A DNA stretch of 54,208 bases from Clostridia bacterium. GTDB taxonomy: Bacteria; Bacillota; Clostridia; Lachnospirales; Lachnospiraceae. Location of the stretch: positions 1 through 54,208 of the forward strand of contig BNZI01000007.1 of assembly GCA_026000945.1 (NCBI GenBank), in the 5' to 3' direction. The translations under genes were made by a program, and so were the position numbers. The notes under the pieces are model-generated. The model had not been told where the DNA came from. It saw only the letters and a list, made by a program, of their open reading frames with translations, and made no database searches. Shown one piece after another: positions 43,260-53,200 of this stretch; position 1 is the stretch's first letter; every line of letters begins with the position of its first letter.

Positions 43260-43456
43260 GCATGATTTGTCAAGGAAAATATGCGCAGAGCGCAAGCAAA
43301 TCAGCGCAGGCATGATGTAGCCACATCATGATAAGAAAGCATGATTTGTCAAGGAAAATATGCGCAGAGCGCAAGCAAATCAGCGCAGGCATGATGTAGC
43401 CACATCATGATAAGAAAGCAAGATTTGTCAAGGAAAATATGCGCAAAGCGCAAGCG
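43260..43456. repeat. 79-bp tandem repeat (2.5 copies) in the pyrH leader
   Basis: Copies begin at 43,260, 43,339 and 43,418 with exact 79-bp spacing; the third is truncated. Each full copy has GCGC..TGATTTG pairing with CAAATCA..GCGC, an inner TGCGC-AGA-GCGCA hairpin, then CATGATGT/ACATCATG. This is the same branched layout as family 3 with different bases. Confidence 0.85.
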
Positions 43457-43494
43457 TTAAAGTTAGATAGAACAAAGAATGAATGAGGATGTCC

Positions 43495-44199
43495 ATGAAA
43501 AGCAGGCAGCGTGTATTTTTGAAACTAAGCGGAGAAGCTTTGGCAGGTTCAGAAAAAACGGGTTTCCATGAAGAAACAGTCAAAGAAGTAGCTAGACAGA
43601 TTCAAGAAGGTTTGGCAGAGAATGTTGAGTTGGGCGTAGTTATCGGAGGAGGAAATTTCTGGAGAGGAAGAACTGGTTCAGAAATTGGAAGAAATCAGTC
43701 AGATCAAATTGGAATGCTGGCAACTGTGATGAACAGTCTTTATGTTTCAGAAATTTTACGTAGCATGGGAGTAGATACCGAAATTTTTACGCCTTTTTCT
43801 TGTGGCGGTATGACAAAGCTGTTTTCCTTTGATGAAGTAGAAAAAACTTTAGCAAGTGGGAAAGTGGCTTTTTTTGCGGGAGGAACAGGACATTCTTTGT
43901 TTTCTACAGATACGGCCGTCACGTTAAGAGCCGCACAGATGAGTGCAGATAGTATTCTTTTGGCGAAATCCATTGATGGCGTATATGATAGTGATCCAAA
44001 ACAAAATCCAAAAGCAAAAAAATATGAGGAAATTTCAATTCAAGAAATTATTGACCGTCAATTAGGCGTGATGGACTTAACAGCGTCAATCATGTGCATG
44101 GAAAATAAAATACCGATATGGGTTTTTGCCTTGCAAGAACCAAATGCAATTCTGAATGCAATGAAAGGGAAAGTTACGGGTACGGTAGTTAATCCCTGA
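43495..44199 (+). CDS. pyrH: UMP kinase
   Basis: PyrH phosphorylates UMP to UDP. It belongs to the amino-acid-kinase fold, with VFLKLSGEALAG, VIGGGNFWRGR, FFAGGTGHSLFSTDTA and DGVYDSDPK. I choose ATG 43495, preceded by GAGG at 6 nt; two upstream in-frame ATGs would add 4 residues. The 234-residue length is normal. It heads the translation/isoprenoid/lipid cluster and is followed by frr. Confidence 0.97.
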   Translation: MKSRQRVFLKLSGEALAGSEKTGFHEETVKEVARQIQEGLAENVELGVVIGGGNFWRGRTGSEIGRNQSDQIGMLATVMNSLYVSEILRSMGVDTEIFTPFSCGGMTKLFSFDEVEKTLASGKVAFFAGGTGHSLFSTDTAVTLRAAQMSADSILLAKSIDGVYDSDPKQNPKAKKYEEISIQEIIDRQLGVMDLTASIMCMENKIPIWVFALQEPNAILNAMKGKVTGTVVNP

Positions 44200-44215
44200 C
44201 TTTGAGGTAATGGAT

Positions 44216-44767
44216 ATGGACGAGATGAAAACCATAGAAGAAAAAATGAAAAAAGCTTGCGAAAGTTTAAAAAATGAATACTTGACTATTCGCGCAGGCA
44301 GGGCTAATCCTCATTTGTTAGATAAGCTGCAAGTGGACTATTATGATACACCTACGCCTTTACAGCAAGTGGCTAATGTTTCTGTACCAGAAGCAAGGAT
44401 GATTTTGATTCAACCTTGGGATAAAACATTAATTAAGGGAATTGAAAAAGCGATTTTAGCTTCAGATTTGGGTTTAACTCCAAATAATGATGGTACAGCC
44501 ATCCGTTTGGTTTTTCCGGAGCTAACACAAGAAAGACGTAAGGATTTAGCTAAGGAAATTAAGAAAAAAGGGGAAGCAGCTAAGGTTATCATCCGTAATA
44601 TCCGTAGAGATGGTAACGAAATGATTAAAAAAGAAATTAAAAATAATAATGGCTCGGAAGATGAACAAAAACAAAAAGAAGATAAAATCCAAAAACTTAC
44701 AGATAGATATATTGCGCAGTTAGACAAAATGATTGAAGAAAAGTCAACAGAAATTTTAAACCTATGA
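44216..44767 (+). CDS. frr: Ribosome recycling factor
   Basis: RRF separates the ribosomal subunits after termination, with EF-G. EYLTIRAGRANPHLLDKLQV and VDYYDTPTPLQQVANVSVPE are conserved, as are PNNDGTAIRLVFPELTQERR and VIIRNIRRDGNEMIKK. I choose ATG 44216, 8 nt after GAGG; ATG 44210 is too close to that site. The 183-residue length is standard. It follows pyrH directly and uppS comes next. Confidence 0.96.
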   Translation: MDEMKTIEEKMKKACESLKNEYLTIRAGRANPHLLDKLQVDYYDTPTPLQQVANVSVPEARMILIQPWDKTLIKGIEKAILASDLGLTPNNDGTAIRLVFPELTQERRKDLAKEIKKKGEAAKVIIRNIRRDGNEMIKKEIKNNNGSEDEQKQKEDKIQKLTDRYIAQLDKMIEEKSTEILNL

Positions 44768-44803
44768 TGTGCACAGTCAAACACAGCATAGGAGGTAGAA
44801 TAG

Positions 44804-45511
44804 ATGAATAAAGAAGAAGTGCCCAGACACATAGCAGTTATTTTAGATGGAAATGGAAGGTGGGCAAAACAGAGGTCTTTACCTAGACATTTTGGACATA
44901 TGCAAGGTTGTAAGACAGTAGAAAAAATTGTGGAAGCAGTTGCCCGCCTACATGTTTCTTATTTTACCATTTACGGATTTTCTACAGAAAATTGGAATAG
45001 ACCAAAAGAAGAAGTCAATGCTTTGATGCGTTTGTTTCGCTACTATATGAAACGTTTATTAGTGGTGGCACAAAAAAATAATGTTAAAGTTTTGGCTATA
45101 GGAGAAAAAAGTCGTTTCAGTGCAGATATTATTGAAGGCGTGGAACGTTTGGAGAAACAAACCAAAGATAATACGGGGCTAACGTTTATTCTAGCGATTA
45201 ATTATGGTTCACGGGATGAAATTGTGCGCGCAGTCAAAAAGATGAACCAAGATATACAAGTGGGCAGTTTATCTCTAGATGAAATTAATGAAGAAAATTT
45301 TTCTCAGTATCTAGACACGAAGGAGATTCCTGATCCTGATTTACTAATTCGTACAGGAGGTGAAATTCGCTTGTCCAATTATTTACTTTGGCAATGCGCA
45401 TATACGGAATTCTATTTTTGTGATATTTATTGGCCAGATTTTAATCAAGAGGAATTAATAAAAGCGATTAAATACTATAATAAAAGAGAAAGAAGATTTG
45501 GAAACGTTTAG
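44804..45511 (+). CDS. uppS: Isoprenyl (undecaprenyl) diphosphate synthase
   Basis: UppS extends FPP with IPP to the C55 carrier lipid for wall and glycan synthesis. AVILDGNGRWAKQR and HFGHMQGCKTVEKI hold the catalytic Asp and substrate residues. FSTENWNRPKEEV, RTGGEIRLSNYLLWQ and TEFYFCDIYWPDF are diagnostic. AGGAGGT precedes the ATG by 7 nt. The 235-residue length is typical. cdsA, dxr and ispG nearby share lipid precursors with it. Confidence 0.97.
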   Translation: MNKEEVPRHIAVILDGNGRWAKQRSLPRHFGHMQGCKTVEKIVEAVARLHVSYFTIYGFSTENWNRPKEEVNALMRLFRYYMKRLLVVAQKNNVKVLAIGEKSRFSADIIEGVERLEKQTKDNTGLTFILAINYGSRDEIVRAVKKMNQDIQVGSLSLDEINEENFSQYLDTKEIPDPDLLIRTGGEIRLSNYLLWQCAYTEFYFCDIYWPDFNQEELIKAIKYYNKRERRFGNV

Positions 45512-45535
45512 GAACTGAAAGAAAGGTTGAAAAAG

Positions 45536-46339
45536 ATGTTTGTAAATCGACTGATTAGTGGCATTGTATTGTTGATTTTAGCGGCAGTTACGATCATTAG
45601 CGGTGGAATGGTTTGGTTTTTGACTTTGATGCTGCTGTCTGCTATTGCTTTGCTTGAATTGCAGCAAGCGCAAGATGTAACCATGTTTCCGCTAGGATTT
45701 TTATCCTATGTTTTTGGTTTTGTCTATTATATTTTTTTATATTTACATTGGGAAGAATATCACTCTTTATTAATTGTTCTTTTTTTCTTGGCTTTGGTTT
45801 TGACTTATATCTCTGTTTTTCCAAAATGCCCTGCTGAAAAAATGACGGAAATTTTTTTCCAGCCCTTCTATGTGGTTGTTATGTTTTCTTATTTATTCCG
45901 CCTGCGTATGATGGAAAATGGTGTATACTTGATTGTTTTGGTATTTTTTAGTTCTTGGGGCTGTGATACATTTGCTTACTGTGTAGGAATGATTTTAGGG
46001 AAACATCCTCTAGTACCGAAATTAAGTCCTAAAAAATCCATAGAAGGAGCAGTTGGGGGTATTGTAGGTGCGGCATTACTTGGTGGAATATACGGCTTTT
46101 TCTTGCGTGATGTGGTAAATTTTGTTCCTAATCAAGCAGTATTTTTTGCTATTCTTTGTGCTTTGGGTGCGATTTTATCTCAAATGGGAGATTTATTGGC
46201 TTCTGGTATTAAACGAAATTATGGAATCAAAGATTATGGTAATCTCATTCCAGGTCATGGAGGGATTTTAGATCGCTTTGACAGTATGATTTTAATTGCT
46301 CCTGTATTGTATTATTTCAGTCTGTATTTTTTAGGATAA
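45536..46339 (+). CDS. cdsA: Phosphatidate cytidylyltransferase
   Basis: CdsA makes CDP-diacylglycerol from phosphatidate and CTP in the membrane. It has about seven hydrophobic segments. The C-terminal signature is SQMGDLLASGIKRNYGIKDY followed by GNLIPGHGGILDRFDSMI. LSPKKSIEGAVGGIVGA precedes it. I choose ATG 45536, with GAAAGG 9 nt upstream; TTG 45527 is an alternative. The length of 267 residues is normal. It precedes dxr by 11 nt. Confidence 0.96.
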   Translation: MFVNRLISGIVLLILAAVTIISGGMVWFLTLMLLSAIALLELQQAQDVTMFPLGFLSYVFGFVYYIFLYLHWEEYHSLLIVLFFLALVLTYISVFPKCPAEKMTEIFFQPFYVVVMFSYLFRLRMMENGVYLIVLVFFSSWGCDTFAYCVGMILGKHPLVPKLSPKKSIEGAVGGIVGAALLGGIYGFFLRDVVNFVPNQAVFFAILCALGAILSQMGDLLASGIKRNYGIKDYGNLIPGHGGILDRFDSMILIAPVLYYFSLYFLG

Positions 46340-46350
46340 GGAGTTAGGAC

Positions 46351-47487
46351 GTGAAAAAAATTACAATATTTGGTTCGACAGGTTCTATTGGTACACAGAC
46401 ATTAGAAATTGTAAGAAGCCAATCAGATTTTAAATTGATCGGTTTAGCAGCAAAGAAAAATATTGATTTGCTGGAAAAACAAGTTAGGGAATTTCACCCT
46501 AAACTAGTGGCAGTATGGGACGAAAGTAAAGCTAAGGAATTGAAGCTTCGTTTGTCTGATTGTGCGACAAAAGTAGTGTCTGGTTTGGAGGGTATGCTTA
46601 CTCTAGCAACTGAACCGGAAGCAGAAATGGTTTTAACCGCTTTTGTGGGTATGGTAGGTGTAGAACCAACTATAGCGGCGATTTTATCAGGTAAACATAT
46701 TGCTTTAGCAAATAAAGAAACTTTGGTGACAGCAGGACACATCATTATGCCTTTAGTCAAAGAAAAGCGAGTAAATCTTTTGCCTGTAGATAGTGAACAT
46801 AGCGCAATTTTTCAAGTACTGCAAGGAGAGAAAGAGGCTAAACCAGAAAAGATTTTACTGACTGCTTCAGGAGGACCATTTTTAAATCGGACAAAAGAAG
46901 AGTTAAAGCACGTTCAGCCTGAAGATGCTCTTCAACATCCAAATTGGAAAATGGGTGCAAAAATTACAATAGATTCAGCGACTTTAGCAAACAAGGGTTT
47001 AGAAGTAATTGAGGCAAAGTGGCTATTTGATGTACCATGGGAGAATATTGAAGTGGTGATTCATCCACAAAGTATTATTCATTCTATGGTAGAGTTTTCA
47101 GACGGAGCAGTTCTAGCACAAATGGGTGTACCGGATATGCGTCTACCTATTCAATATGCTTTGACTTATCCTAAACGGCGTCCATTGGTAGGAGAACGCT
47201 TATCTTTTTTTCAGATTGGTCAAATGACTTTTGCAAAGCCGGATAACAAAACATTTAAAGCTTTAGATTTGGCCTATCAGGCAGGCAAAGAAGGAGGGGT
47301 TTACCCCACTGTATTTAATGCGGCGAATGAACTTGCTGTGCAAAAATTTTTGCAGGGAAAAATTAGTTTTTTAGAAATTGCGGATTTTATTGAAGAAAAA
47401 ATGAAACAGTATCAAGGAAAGTATTCTGATAATCCTAGTTTGGAAGTAGTGTTGAATGTCGGGAAAGAAATTATGTATGGTCAATAA
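46351..47487 (+). CDS. dxr: 1-deoxy-D-xylulose 5-phosphate reductoisomerase
   Basis: Dxr carries out the committed MEP-pathway step, forming methylerythritol 4-phosphate with NADPH. ITIFGSTGSIGTQTLEIV is the NADPH site. LPVDSEHSAIFQ and ASGGPFLNRTKEEL are the metal and substrate regions, and WKMGAKITIDSATLANKGLE and VIHPQSIIHSMVEFSDG follow. GTG 46351 has AGGAG 8 nt upstream. The 378-residue length is standard. The next ~450 bp to rseP contains a duplication. Confidence 0.97.
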   Translation: MKKITIFGSTGSIGTQTLEIVRSQSDFKLIGLAAKKNIDLLEKQVREFHPKLVAVWDESKAKELKLRLSDCATKVVSGLEGMLTLATEPEAEMVLTAFVGMVGVEPTIAAILSGKHIALANKETLVTAGHIIMPLVKEKRVNLLPVDSEHSAIFQVLQGEKEAKPEKILLTASGGPFLNRTKEELKHVQPEDALQHPNWKMGAKITIDSATLANKGLEVIEAKWLFDVPWENIEVVIHPQSIIHSMVEFSDGAVLAQMGVPDMRLPIQYALTYPKRRPLVGERLSFFQIGQMTFAKPDNKTFKALDLAYQAGKEGGVYPTVFNAANELAVQKFLQGKISFLEIADFIEEKMKQYQGKYSDNPSLEVVLNVGKEIMYGQ

Positions 47488-47540
47488 GAATACTGACATA
47501 CAGTTTGTATAGATGATTTAAGCTGATCTGTTTACTCGTT

Positions 47541-47988
47541 TTTATTCCCTGATCAAGCAAAAAGTGACAGGGATATGGTAGGAGAAAAAATCAAAAAATC
47601 AGTGCTTGAGCAAAAAGCAGAGCTGTTCCAGTTGTAGCTGATAGAAAAGACGTATTTTAATTGGTTTATTCATGATGATTTAGAAATTATGGATAAAGAA
47701 AATAGGTGAAAGAAATGAATATCATTGCTGCGATAATTGCGTTTGGATTAATTGTATATTTTCATTTGCTGAGCAAGTGAAAGAGCGACAAGAATCTGAT
47801 AGCAGGAGAAAAATTGTAAAATCAGTAGTTGAGCAAAAAGCAGAGCTGTTCCAGTTGTAGCTGATAGAAAAGACATATTTTAATTGGTTTATCCATGATG
47901 ATTTAGAAATTATGGATATGGAAAGTAGGTGAAAGAAATGAATATTATTGCTGCGATAATTGTATTTGGATTAATTGTATTTATTCAT
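47541..47988. repeat. Tandem duplication covering the rseP 5' end
   Basis: A ~223-bp unit occurs twice in tandem: copy 1 at about 47,541-47,763 and copy 2 from about 47,764 to 47,988. Shared blocks include GAGCAAAAAGCAGAGCTGTT, CCAGTTGTAGCTGATAGAAA and GGTGAAAGAAATGAATAT. Corresponding points are 223 bp apart (ATG 47715 and ATG 47938). The copies differ at scattered bases, so the event is not recent. The 47,488-47,937 gap holds no other gene. Confidence 0.9.
47715..47780 (+). pseudogene. Truncated duplicate of the rseP start
   Basis: ATG 47715 is preceded by the same AGGTGAAAGAA site as rseP. It encodes 21 residues; the first 16 or so match the RseP N-terminus except for one substitution and a change at the break (MNIIAAIIAFGLIVYFH). 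It then runs into the repeat junction and stops at 47,780. It may still be translated as a short hydrophobic peptide. Confidence 0.8.
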
Positions 47989-48969
47989 GAATTGGGACAT
48001 TTTTTATTAGCTAAGAAAAATGGTGTGGGTGTTATCGAATTTTCTATTGGCATGGGACCAAGAATTTTTTCGACAGTAAGAAATGAAACGAGATATTCTA
48101 TTAAGCTTTTGCCTTTAGGGGGCTCTTGTCTGATGGTTGGAGAAGATACAGAAGATGATGCAGATAATGCATTAAATAAAAAATCTGTAGGTGCAAGAAT
48201 TTCAGTGGTATTGGCAGGACCTGTTTTTAATTTTATTTTAGCTTTTGTTTTAGCTATTCTTTTAGTGGGAAATGTGGGCTATGATGCACCAACGGTATCT
48301 GAGGTTGCCGATGGTTATCCTGCACAGCAAGCGGGACTGCAAGCAGGAGATTTAATCCGTAAAATCAACAATAAAAAAATCGTAACGTTTAGAGATGTTT
48401 TGATGTATTTTCATTTTAACCCAGATCAGACGGTTCAGTTAGAATATGAAAGAGATGGTCAAATTCATTCAGCACAAATGAAGCCTGTTTATGATGAAGA
48501 AAGCAGCAGTTATCGTATTGGTGTAAAAAATATGGAAAAAAACACAAGAACAGGTTTCTTGGGTACTATCCGTTATGCCATATATGAAGTGAAATATACT
48601 TTTCAAATGACTTTCAAAAGTTTAGCATGGTTAGTACAAGGAAAAGTTAAGCCTAATGAGCTATCCGGACCGGTAGGTATTTTATCGGTAATTGGCAGTA
48701 CTGTAGGAGAGGCAAAAAATGTAGGTATGGCAGCAGTAGTACTTAGTTTAGTTAACATCAGCATTTTATTGAGTACTAATTTAGGGATTATGAATCTATT
48801 ACCTTTTCCGGCTTTGGATGGAGGAAGAATTCTATTTTTGTTGATTGAAGGGTTCAGAGGAAAACCTTTAGATCCAAAAAAAGAGGGCTTGGTTCATGCT
48901 ATTGGTTTCGTGTGTCTGATGGCAATGATGGTATTTGTATTTTATAATGATATTCGGAAGTTACTGTAA
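47938..48969 (+). CDS. rseP: RIP metalloprotease RseP (site-2 protease)
   Basis: RseP cleaves membrane-embedded substrates such as anti-sigma factors and signal-peptide remnants. The zinc motif is IHELGHFLLAKK in the first membrane helix. A PDZ domain spans about residues 115-190 (YPAQQAGLQAGDLIRKINNK). The second zinc site is NLLPFPALDGGRI near residue 290. I choose ATG 47938, with AGGTGA 5 nt upstream; GTG 47929 overlaps that site. The 343-residue length is normal. Confidence 0.95.
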   Translation: MNIIAAIIVFGLIVFIHELGHFLLAKKNGVGVIEFSIGMGPRIFSTVRNETRYSIKLLPLGGSCLMVGEDTEDDADNALNKKSVGARISVVLAGPVFNFILAFVLAILLVGNVGYDAPTVSEVADGYPAQQAGLQAGDLIRKINNKKIVTFRDVLMYFHFNPDQTVQLEYERDGQIHSAQMKPVYDEESSSYRIGVKNMEKNTRTGFLGTIRYAIYEVKYTFQMTFKSLAWLVQGKVKPNELSGPVGILSVIGSTVGEAKNVGMAAVVLSLVNISILLSTNLGIMNLLPFPALDGGRILFLLIEGFRGKPLDPKKEGLVHAIGFVCLMAMMVFVFYNDIRKLL

Positions 48970-49211
48970 ACGAAAAGTTAACGAAAAAAATTTGTAACAG
49001 TTGGTTTATAAATAAGAGGTGTTAAGGTCAAACTTACACCTCGACGTTTGTATTCGGTTTATGATATTAAATTTTATTCAATATAAAAGTTTAACTTTGA
49101 TTTGATTATATCTAAAGGTAACCAAGTTAGGTACTTTGTTAGGGCATTTCGAGTATGAAGGGGATAACGAGGAAGTAAATAAAAAAATTATAGATAGAAA
49201 AGGGGCGACTG

Positions 49212-50273
49212 ATGAGAAAAAAGACACGGGAAATTTCTATTGGCTCAAAGAAGATTGGAGGGAAGTATCCTATTCTCATTCAGTCAATGACCAATACAAA
49301 AACAGAAGATATACAAGCTACTGTTAAACAGATTTTAAGTTTAGAACGAGTAGGATGTGAGATTATCCGAGTAGCTGTACCAAATGAAGAAGCGGCAAAA
49401 GCGATTCCAAGCATTAAAAAGCAAATACATATTCCTTTAGTGGCAGATATTCATTTTGATCATAGGCTGGCAATTTTGGCAATGGAGGCAGGAGTAGATA
49501 AAATTCGCATTAATCCGGGAAATATTGGAGATAAGAAAAAAGTAAATGAAGTCGTGCAAAAAGCAAAAGAGTTTCATATTCCGATTAGAGTGGGAGTAAA
49601 TGGAGGTTCGCTAGAAAAAGATTTACTAAAGAAATATGGAGGAGTTCACCCGGAAGCTTTAGTAGAGAGTGTAGAAAAAGAAATTGCTGTTTTGGAAGAG
49701 CAGGGTTTTCAAAATATCGTCATTAGTATCAAGGCTTCGGAAGTATTACTTTGCGTGCGTGCTTATGAAATGATGGCGGAAAAGACAGATTACCCATTCC
49801 ATATTGGTATTACAGAAACAGGCACTTTAGCTAGAGGAAATATCAAATCTGCCGTTGGTTTAGGTGTGCTGTTGTATCAAGGAATAGGGGATACTCTGCG
49901 AGTGTCTTTGACGGGCGATCCTTTAGAAGAAATCAAAACGGCAAAATGGATTTTACAGACTTTAGATTTAAAGCCAAAAGAAGCAGAGGTTATTTCTTGT
50001 CCGACTTGTGGAAGAACAAATATTGACTTAATTTCTTTAGCTAATCAGGTAGAAGAGTTGGTAAGTCAAATGGATTTAAAACCCATTAAAATTGCAGTGA
50101 TGGGTTGTGCAGTGAATGGTCCAGGAGAAGCAAGAGAAGCAGATATTGGTATAGCAGGTGGAAAAGGAGAAGGTATCCTTTTTAAGGAAGGACAAATTGT
50201 TAAAAAAATTCCAGAAGAACAATTATTTGAGGTTTTGGCTCAAGAATTAGAGGCGTATATTTACAGGAGGTAA
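49212..50273 (+). CDS. ispG: 4-hydroxy-3-methylbut-2-en-1-yl diphosphate synthase
   Basis: IspG (GcpE) is the [4Fe-4S] enzyme of the penultimate MEP step. The TIM-barrel part has IGSKKIGGKYPILIQSMTNT, then VADIHFDHRLA and RINPGNIGDKKKV. The cluster ligands are the cysteines of SCPTCGRTNIDL and the one in MGCAVNGPGEAREADIGIAG. AGGGG precedes the ATG. The 353-residue length is standard. polC starts one base after the stop. The 242-bp gap before it holds a small hairpin (GAGGTGT with ACACCTC). Confidence 0.97.
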   Translation: MRKKTREISIGSKKIGGKYPILIQSMTNTKTEDIQATVKQILSLERVGCEIIRVAVPNEEAAKAIPSIKKQIHIPLVADIHFDHRLAILAMEAGVDKIRINPGNIGDKKKVNEVVQKAKEFHIPIRVGVNGGSLEKDLLKKYGGVHPEALVESVEKEIAVLEEQGFQNIVISIKASEVLLCVRAYEMMAEKTDYPFHIGITETGTLARGNIKSAVGLGVLLYQGIGDTLRVSLTGDPLEEIKTAKWILQTLDLKPKEAEVISCPTCGRTNIDLISLANQVEELVSQMDLKPIKIAVMGCAVNGPGEAREADIGIAGGKGEGILFKEGQIVKKIPEEQLFEVLAQELEAYIYRR

Positions 50274-50274
50274 A

Positions 50275-53200
50275 ATGAACCAAGAATTTATTTCTGTTTT
50301 TCCCAAATTGCAAGTAGAATCCGAGATACAAAAACTTTTGTCCTCTGTTCAAGTGATAAAATTGGCTTGGACAAAGGACAAAAGTTTTTTACGTATTTAT
50401 ATAGAAGCTCAAGAACTCATTCATCAAAAAATATGGAAAGAGTTGGAGAATAGAATTAAAACACAATTTTTTAAAAAAAATTCTATATTCGTACGAATTA
50501 TGGAAAAGTATACTTTACCTTCAAGATATACGCCCAAAGACTTATGGGAAAATTATCAAGATAGTATTCTATGGGAAATTCAACAATATAGTTTATTATT
50601 ATATCAAGTATTAAAAAAGTCCAGATGGATTTTTGAGAATGAACAAACGGTACATTTAGTGTTGGAAGATAGGCTCTTAAACCGTGAAAAATCTACAGAA
50701 TTAAAAAAAATCATAGAAAAGATTTTTTACGAACGCTGTGGATTATTTGTTGAGATTTTTTTTGTTTATCAAGCAAAAAAAGAGGATCAGCAACAGTTGG
50801 AAGAAAGAGAAAAAAGGAAGGAATGGAAAGAAGAAATTCAGGCCTTAAAGCAAGCTAGGCAAGAAGCAGCATTAACAGCAAATGGATCTACTTTTGATAT
50901 AGAAAAAGAGAAATCCAAAAATCGTACAACAAAGCCCAAGATGGAATTTCCGAGTAGAGAAAAGAAAAGTAAAGCAGTTTCTCCGGACACTTTATATGGA
51001 AGAGATATAGAAGGGATGGCTACTCCAATAGAAGAAATTGAAACAGAAATTGGAGAAGTAGTTATCCAAGGGAAAATTATCCGTTTGGAATATCGAGAGT
51101 TGAAAAGTGGAAGTTTTCTTTTAATTTTTGATATCAGTGATTTTACCGATACCTTGAGTGTGAAAATTTTTCTTAAGCCAGAAAAGAAAGTAGAAATAGA
51201 AGAAAAAATTTCTTTAGGTATGTGGATTAAACTAAAAGGGATGACAACCATTGATCCTTTTGACCGGGAAATTATTTTAAATTCTGTAATCGGTATAAGA
51301 AAAATTGAAAACATTGAACAAGTTCGCATGGATACCAGTAGTGAAAAAAGGGTTGAGTTGCATTGTCATACGAAAATGAGCGATATGGATGCTGTGGCTT
51401 CAGCAAAAGACTTGATCAAACGAGCGAAAGATTGGGGGATGCCAGCGCTTGCCATTACCGATCATGGAAATGTACAGGCTTTTCCAGAAGCTTTTCATAC
51501 TCTGGATAAAAACGATGATTTTAAGATTCTTTATGGTGTAGAAGGGTATTTAGTCGATGATTTACAAGAGTTGGTCATTAATCCGAAGGGGCAAAGTTTA
51601 TCTAGTGATTATGTCGTGTTTGACTTAGAAACTACAGGATTTCAACCAGGTAAGAATACAATTATTGAAATCGGGGCGGTAAAGATTTCTCAAGGGGAAA
51701 TTATTGATACTTTTTCAAGTTTTGTGAATCCACAAAGACCTATACCGTTTGAAATTTCTAAATTAACTGGAATTCAAGACCAGATGGTAGCGGAAGCACC
51801 GATTTTAGAAACAGTTTTACCCAAATTTTTAACGTTTTGTGAAGACACCATTTTAGTTGCACATAATGCCGCTTTTGATGTGGGATTTCTGGAATACTAT
51901 ATTCAGGAAATTCTAAATCTGGATTGGCAACCTACTGTGATGGATACCGTAGCTTTAGCTCGTATTTTCTTGCCGGATTTAAAACGCTATCGTTTAGATA
52001 GAGTAGCAAAAGCCTTGCATATTTCTTTAGAAAACCACCATAGAGCTATCGATGATGCCATGGCGACAGCGCAGATTTTCCAAGTATTTTTAGGAAATTG
52101 TAAAGATAAGCAAATTGAAGATGTAGATGGCTTAAATCGTTTGGGGCAGATATCTAAGGATGTAATTAAAAAATTGCATACGCATCATATTGTCATCTTG
52201 GCAAAAAATGATATAGGCAGAGTGAATTTGTATCGTTTGATTTCGCATGCTCATTTAGAATATTTTAGTCGTATTCCACGTATTCCCAAGAGTGAATTAA
52301 TGAAACATAGGGAGGGACTGATTTTAGGTTCTGCTTGTGAAGCAGGAGAATTATTCCAAGCTGTACTTAGAGGAGCTTCTGATACTGACTTATTAAAAAT
52401 TGCAAAATTTTATGATTATCTAGAAATTCAGCCGATAGAAAATAATGCTTTTTTAATTCGAGAGGCAAAGTATAATATTTCATCTTTAGAAGATTTACGG
52501 AATCTCAATCGCAAAATTGTCCAATTAGGAGAAGAATTAGATAAACCAGTAGTAGCAACTTGTGATGTGCATTTTTTAGACCCAAAAGATGAAGTGTATA
52601 GAAGAATTATTATGGCTGCTAAAGGCTTTAAAGATGCGGATCAGCAGCCGCCACTATATTTCCATACTACGCAAGAAATGCTGGAAGAGTTTTCTTACTT
52701 AGGAGAAGAAAAGGCTAAGGAAGTGGTCATTTATAATACACAAAGAGTTGCAGGATGGTGCGAAAAAATTGCTCCGGTTAGACCGGATAAATGCCCGCCG
52801 GTTATTCAAAATTCAGACCAAGAATTGCGTCAAATTTGTTATGATAAAGCACACCAGCTTTATGGGGGAGAGTTACCTAAAATCGTAGAAGACCGTTTGG
52901 AAAAAGAATTGCATTCTATTATTTCTAATGGTTTTGCTGTGATGTATATTATCGCACAAAAGCTAGTTTATCAATCCAATCAAGACGGATATTTAGTTGG
53001 CTCTAGAGGTTCTGTAGGTTCGTCTTTAGTTGCTACCATGTCAGGAATTACGGAAGTAAACCCTTTACCAGCTCACTATTATTGTCCGAAAGGAGATTAT
53101 ACAGATTTTGAATCAGAAGAAGTTAAACAATTTCAGACTAAAGGTTTAGCTGGTTGTGACATGCCGGATAAGGTTTGTCCAAATTGCGGGACAATGTGTA

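Noticed and set aside
44410..44832. A 140-codon minus-strand frame
   Set aside because: It is antisense to frr and its serine/leucine-rich translation is typical of a shadow of an AT-rich gene.
50838..51329. A 163-codon minus-strand frame
   Set aside because: It lies wholly opposite polC, whose domain order is unmistakable here; it is a shadow frame.
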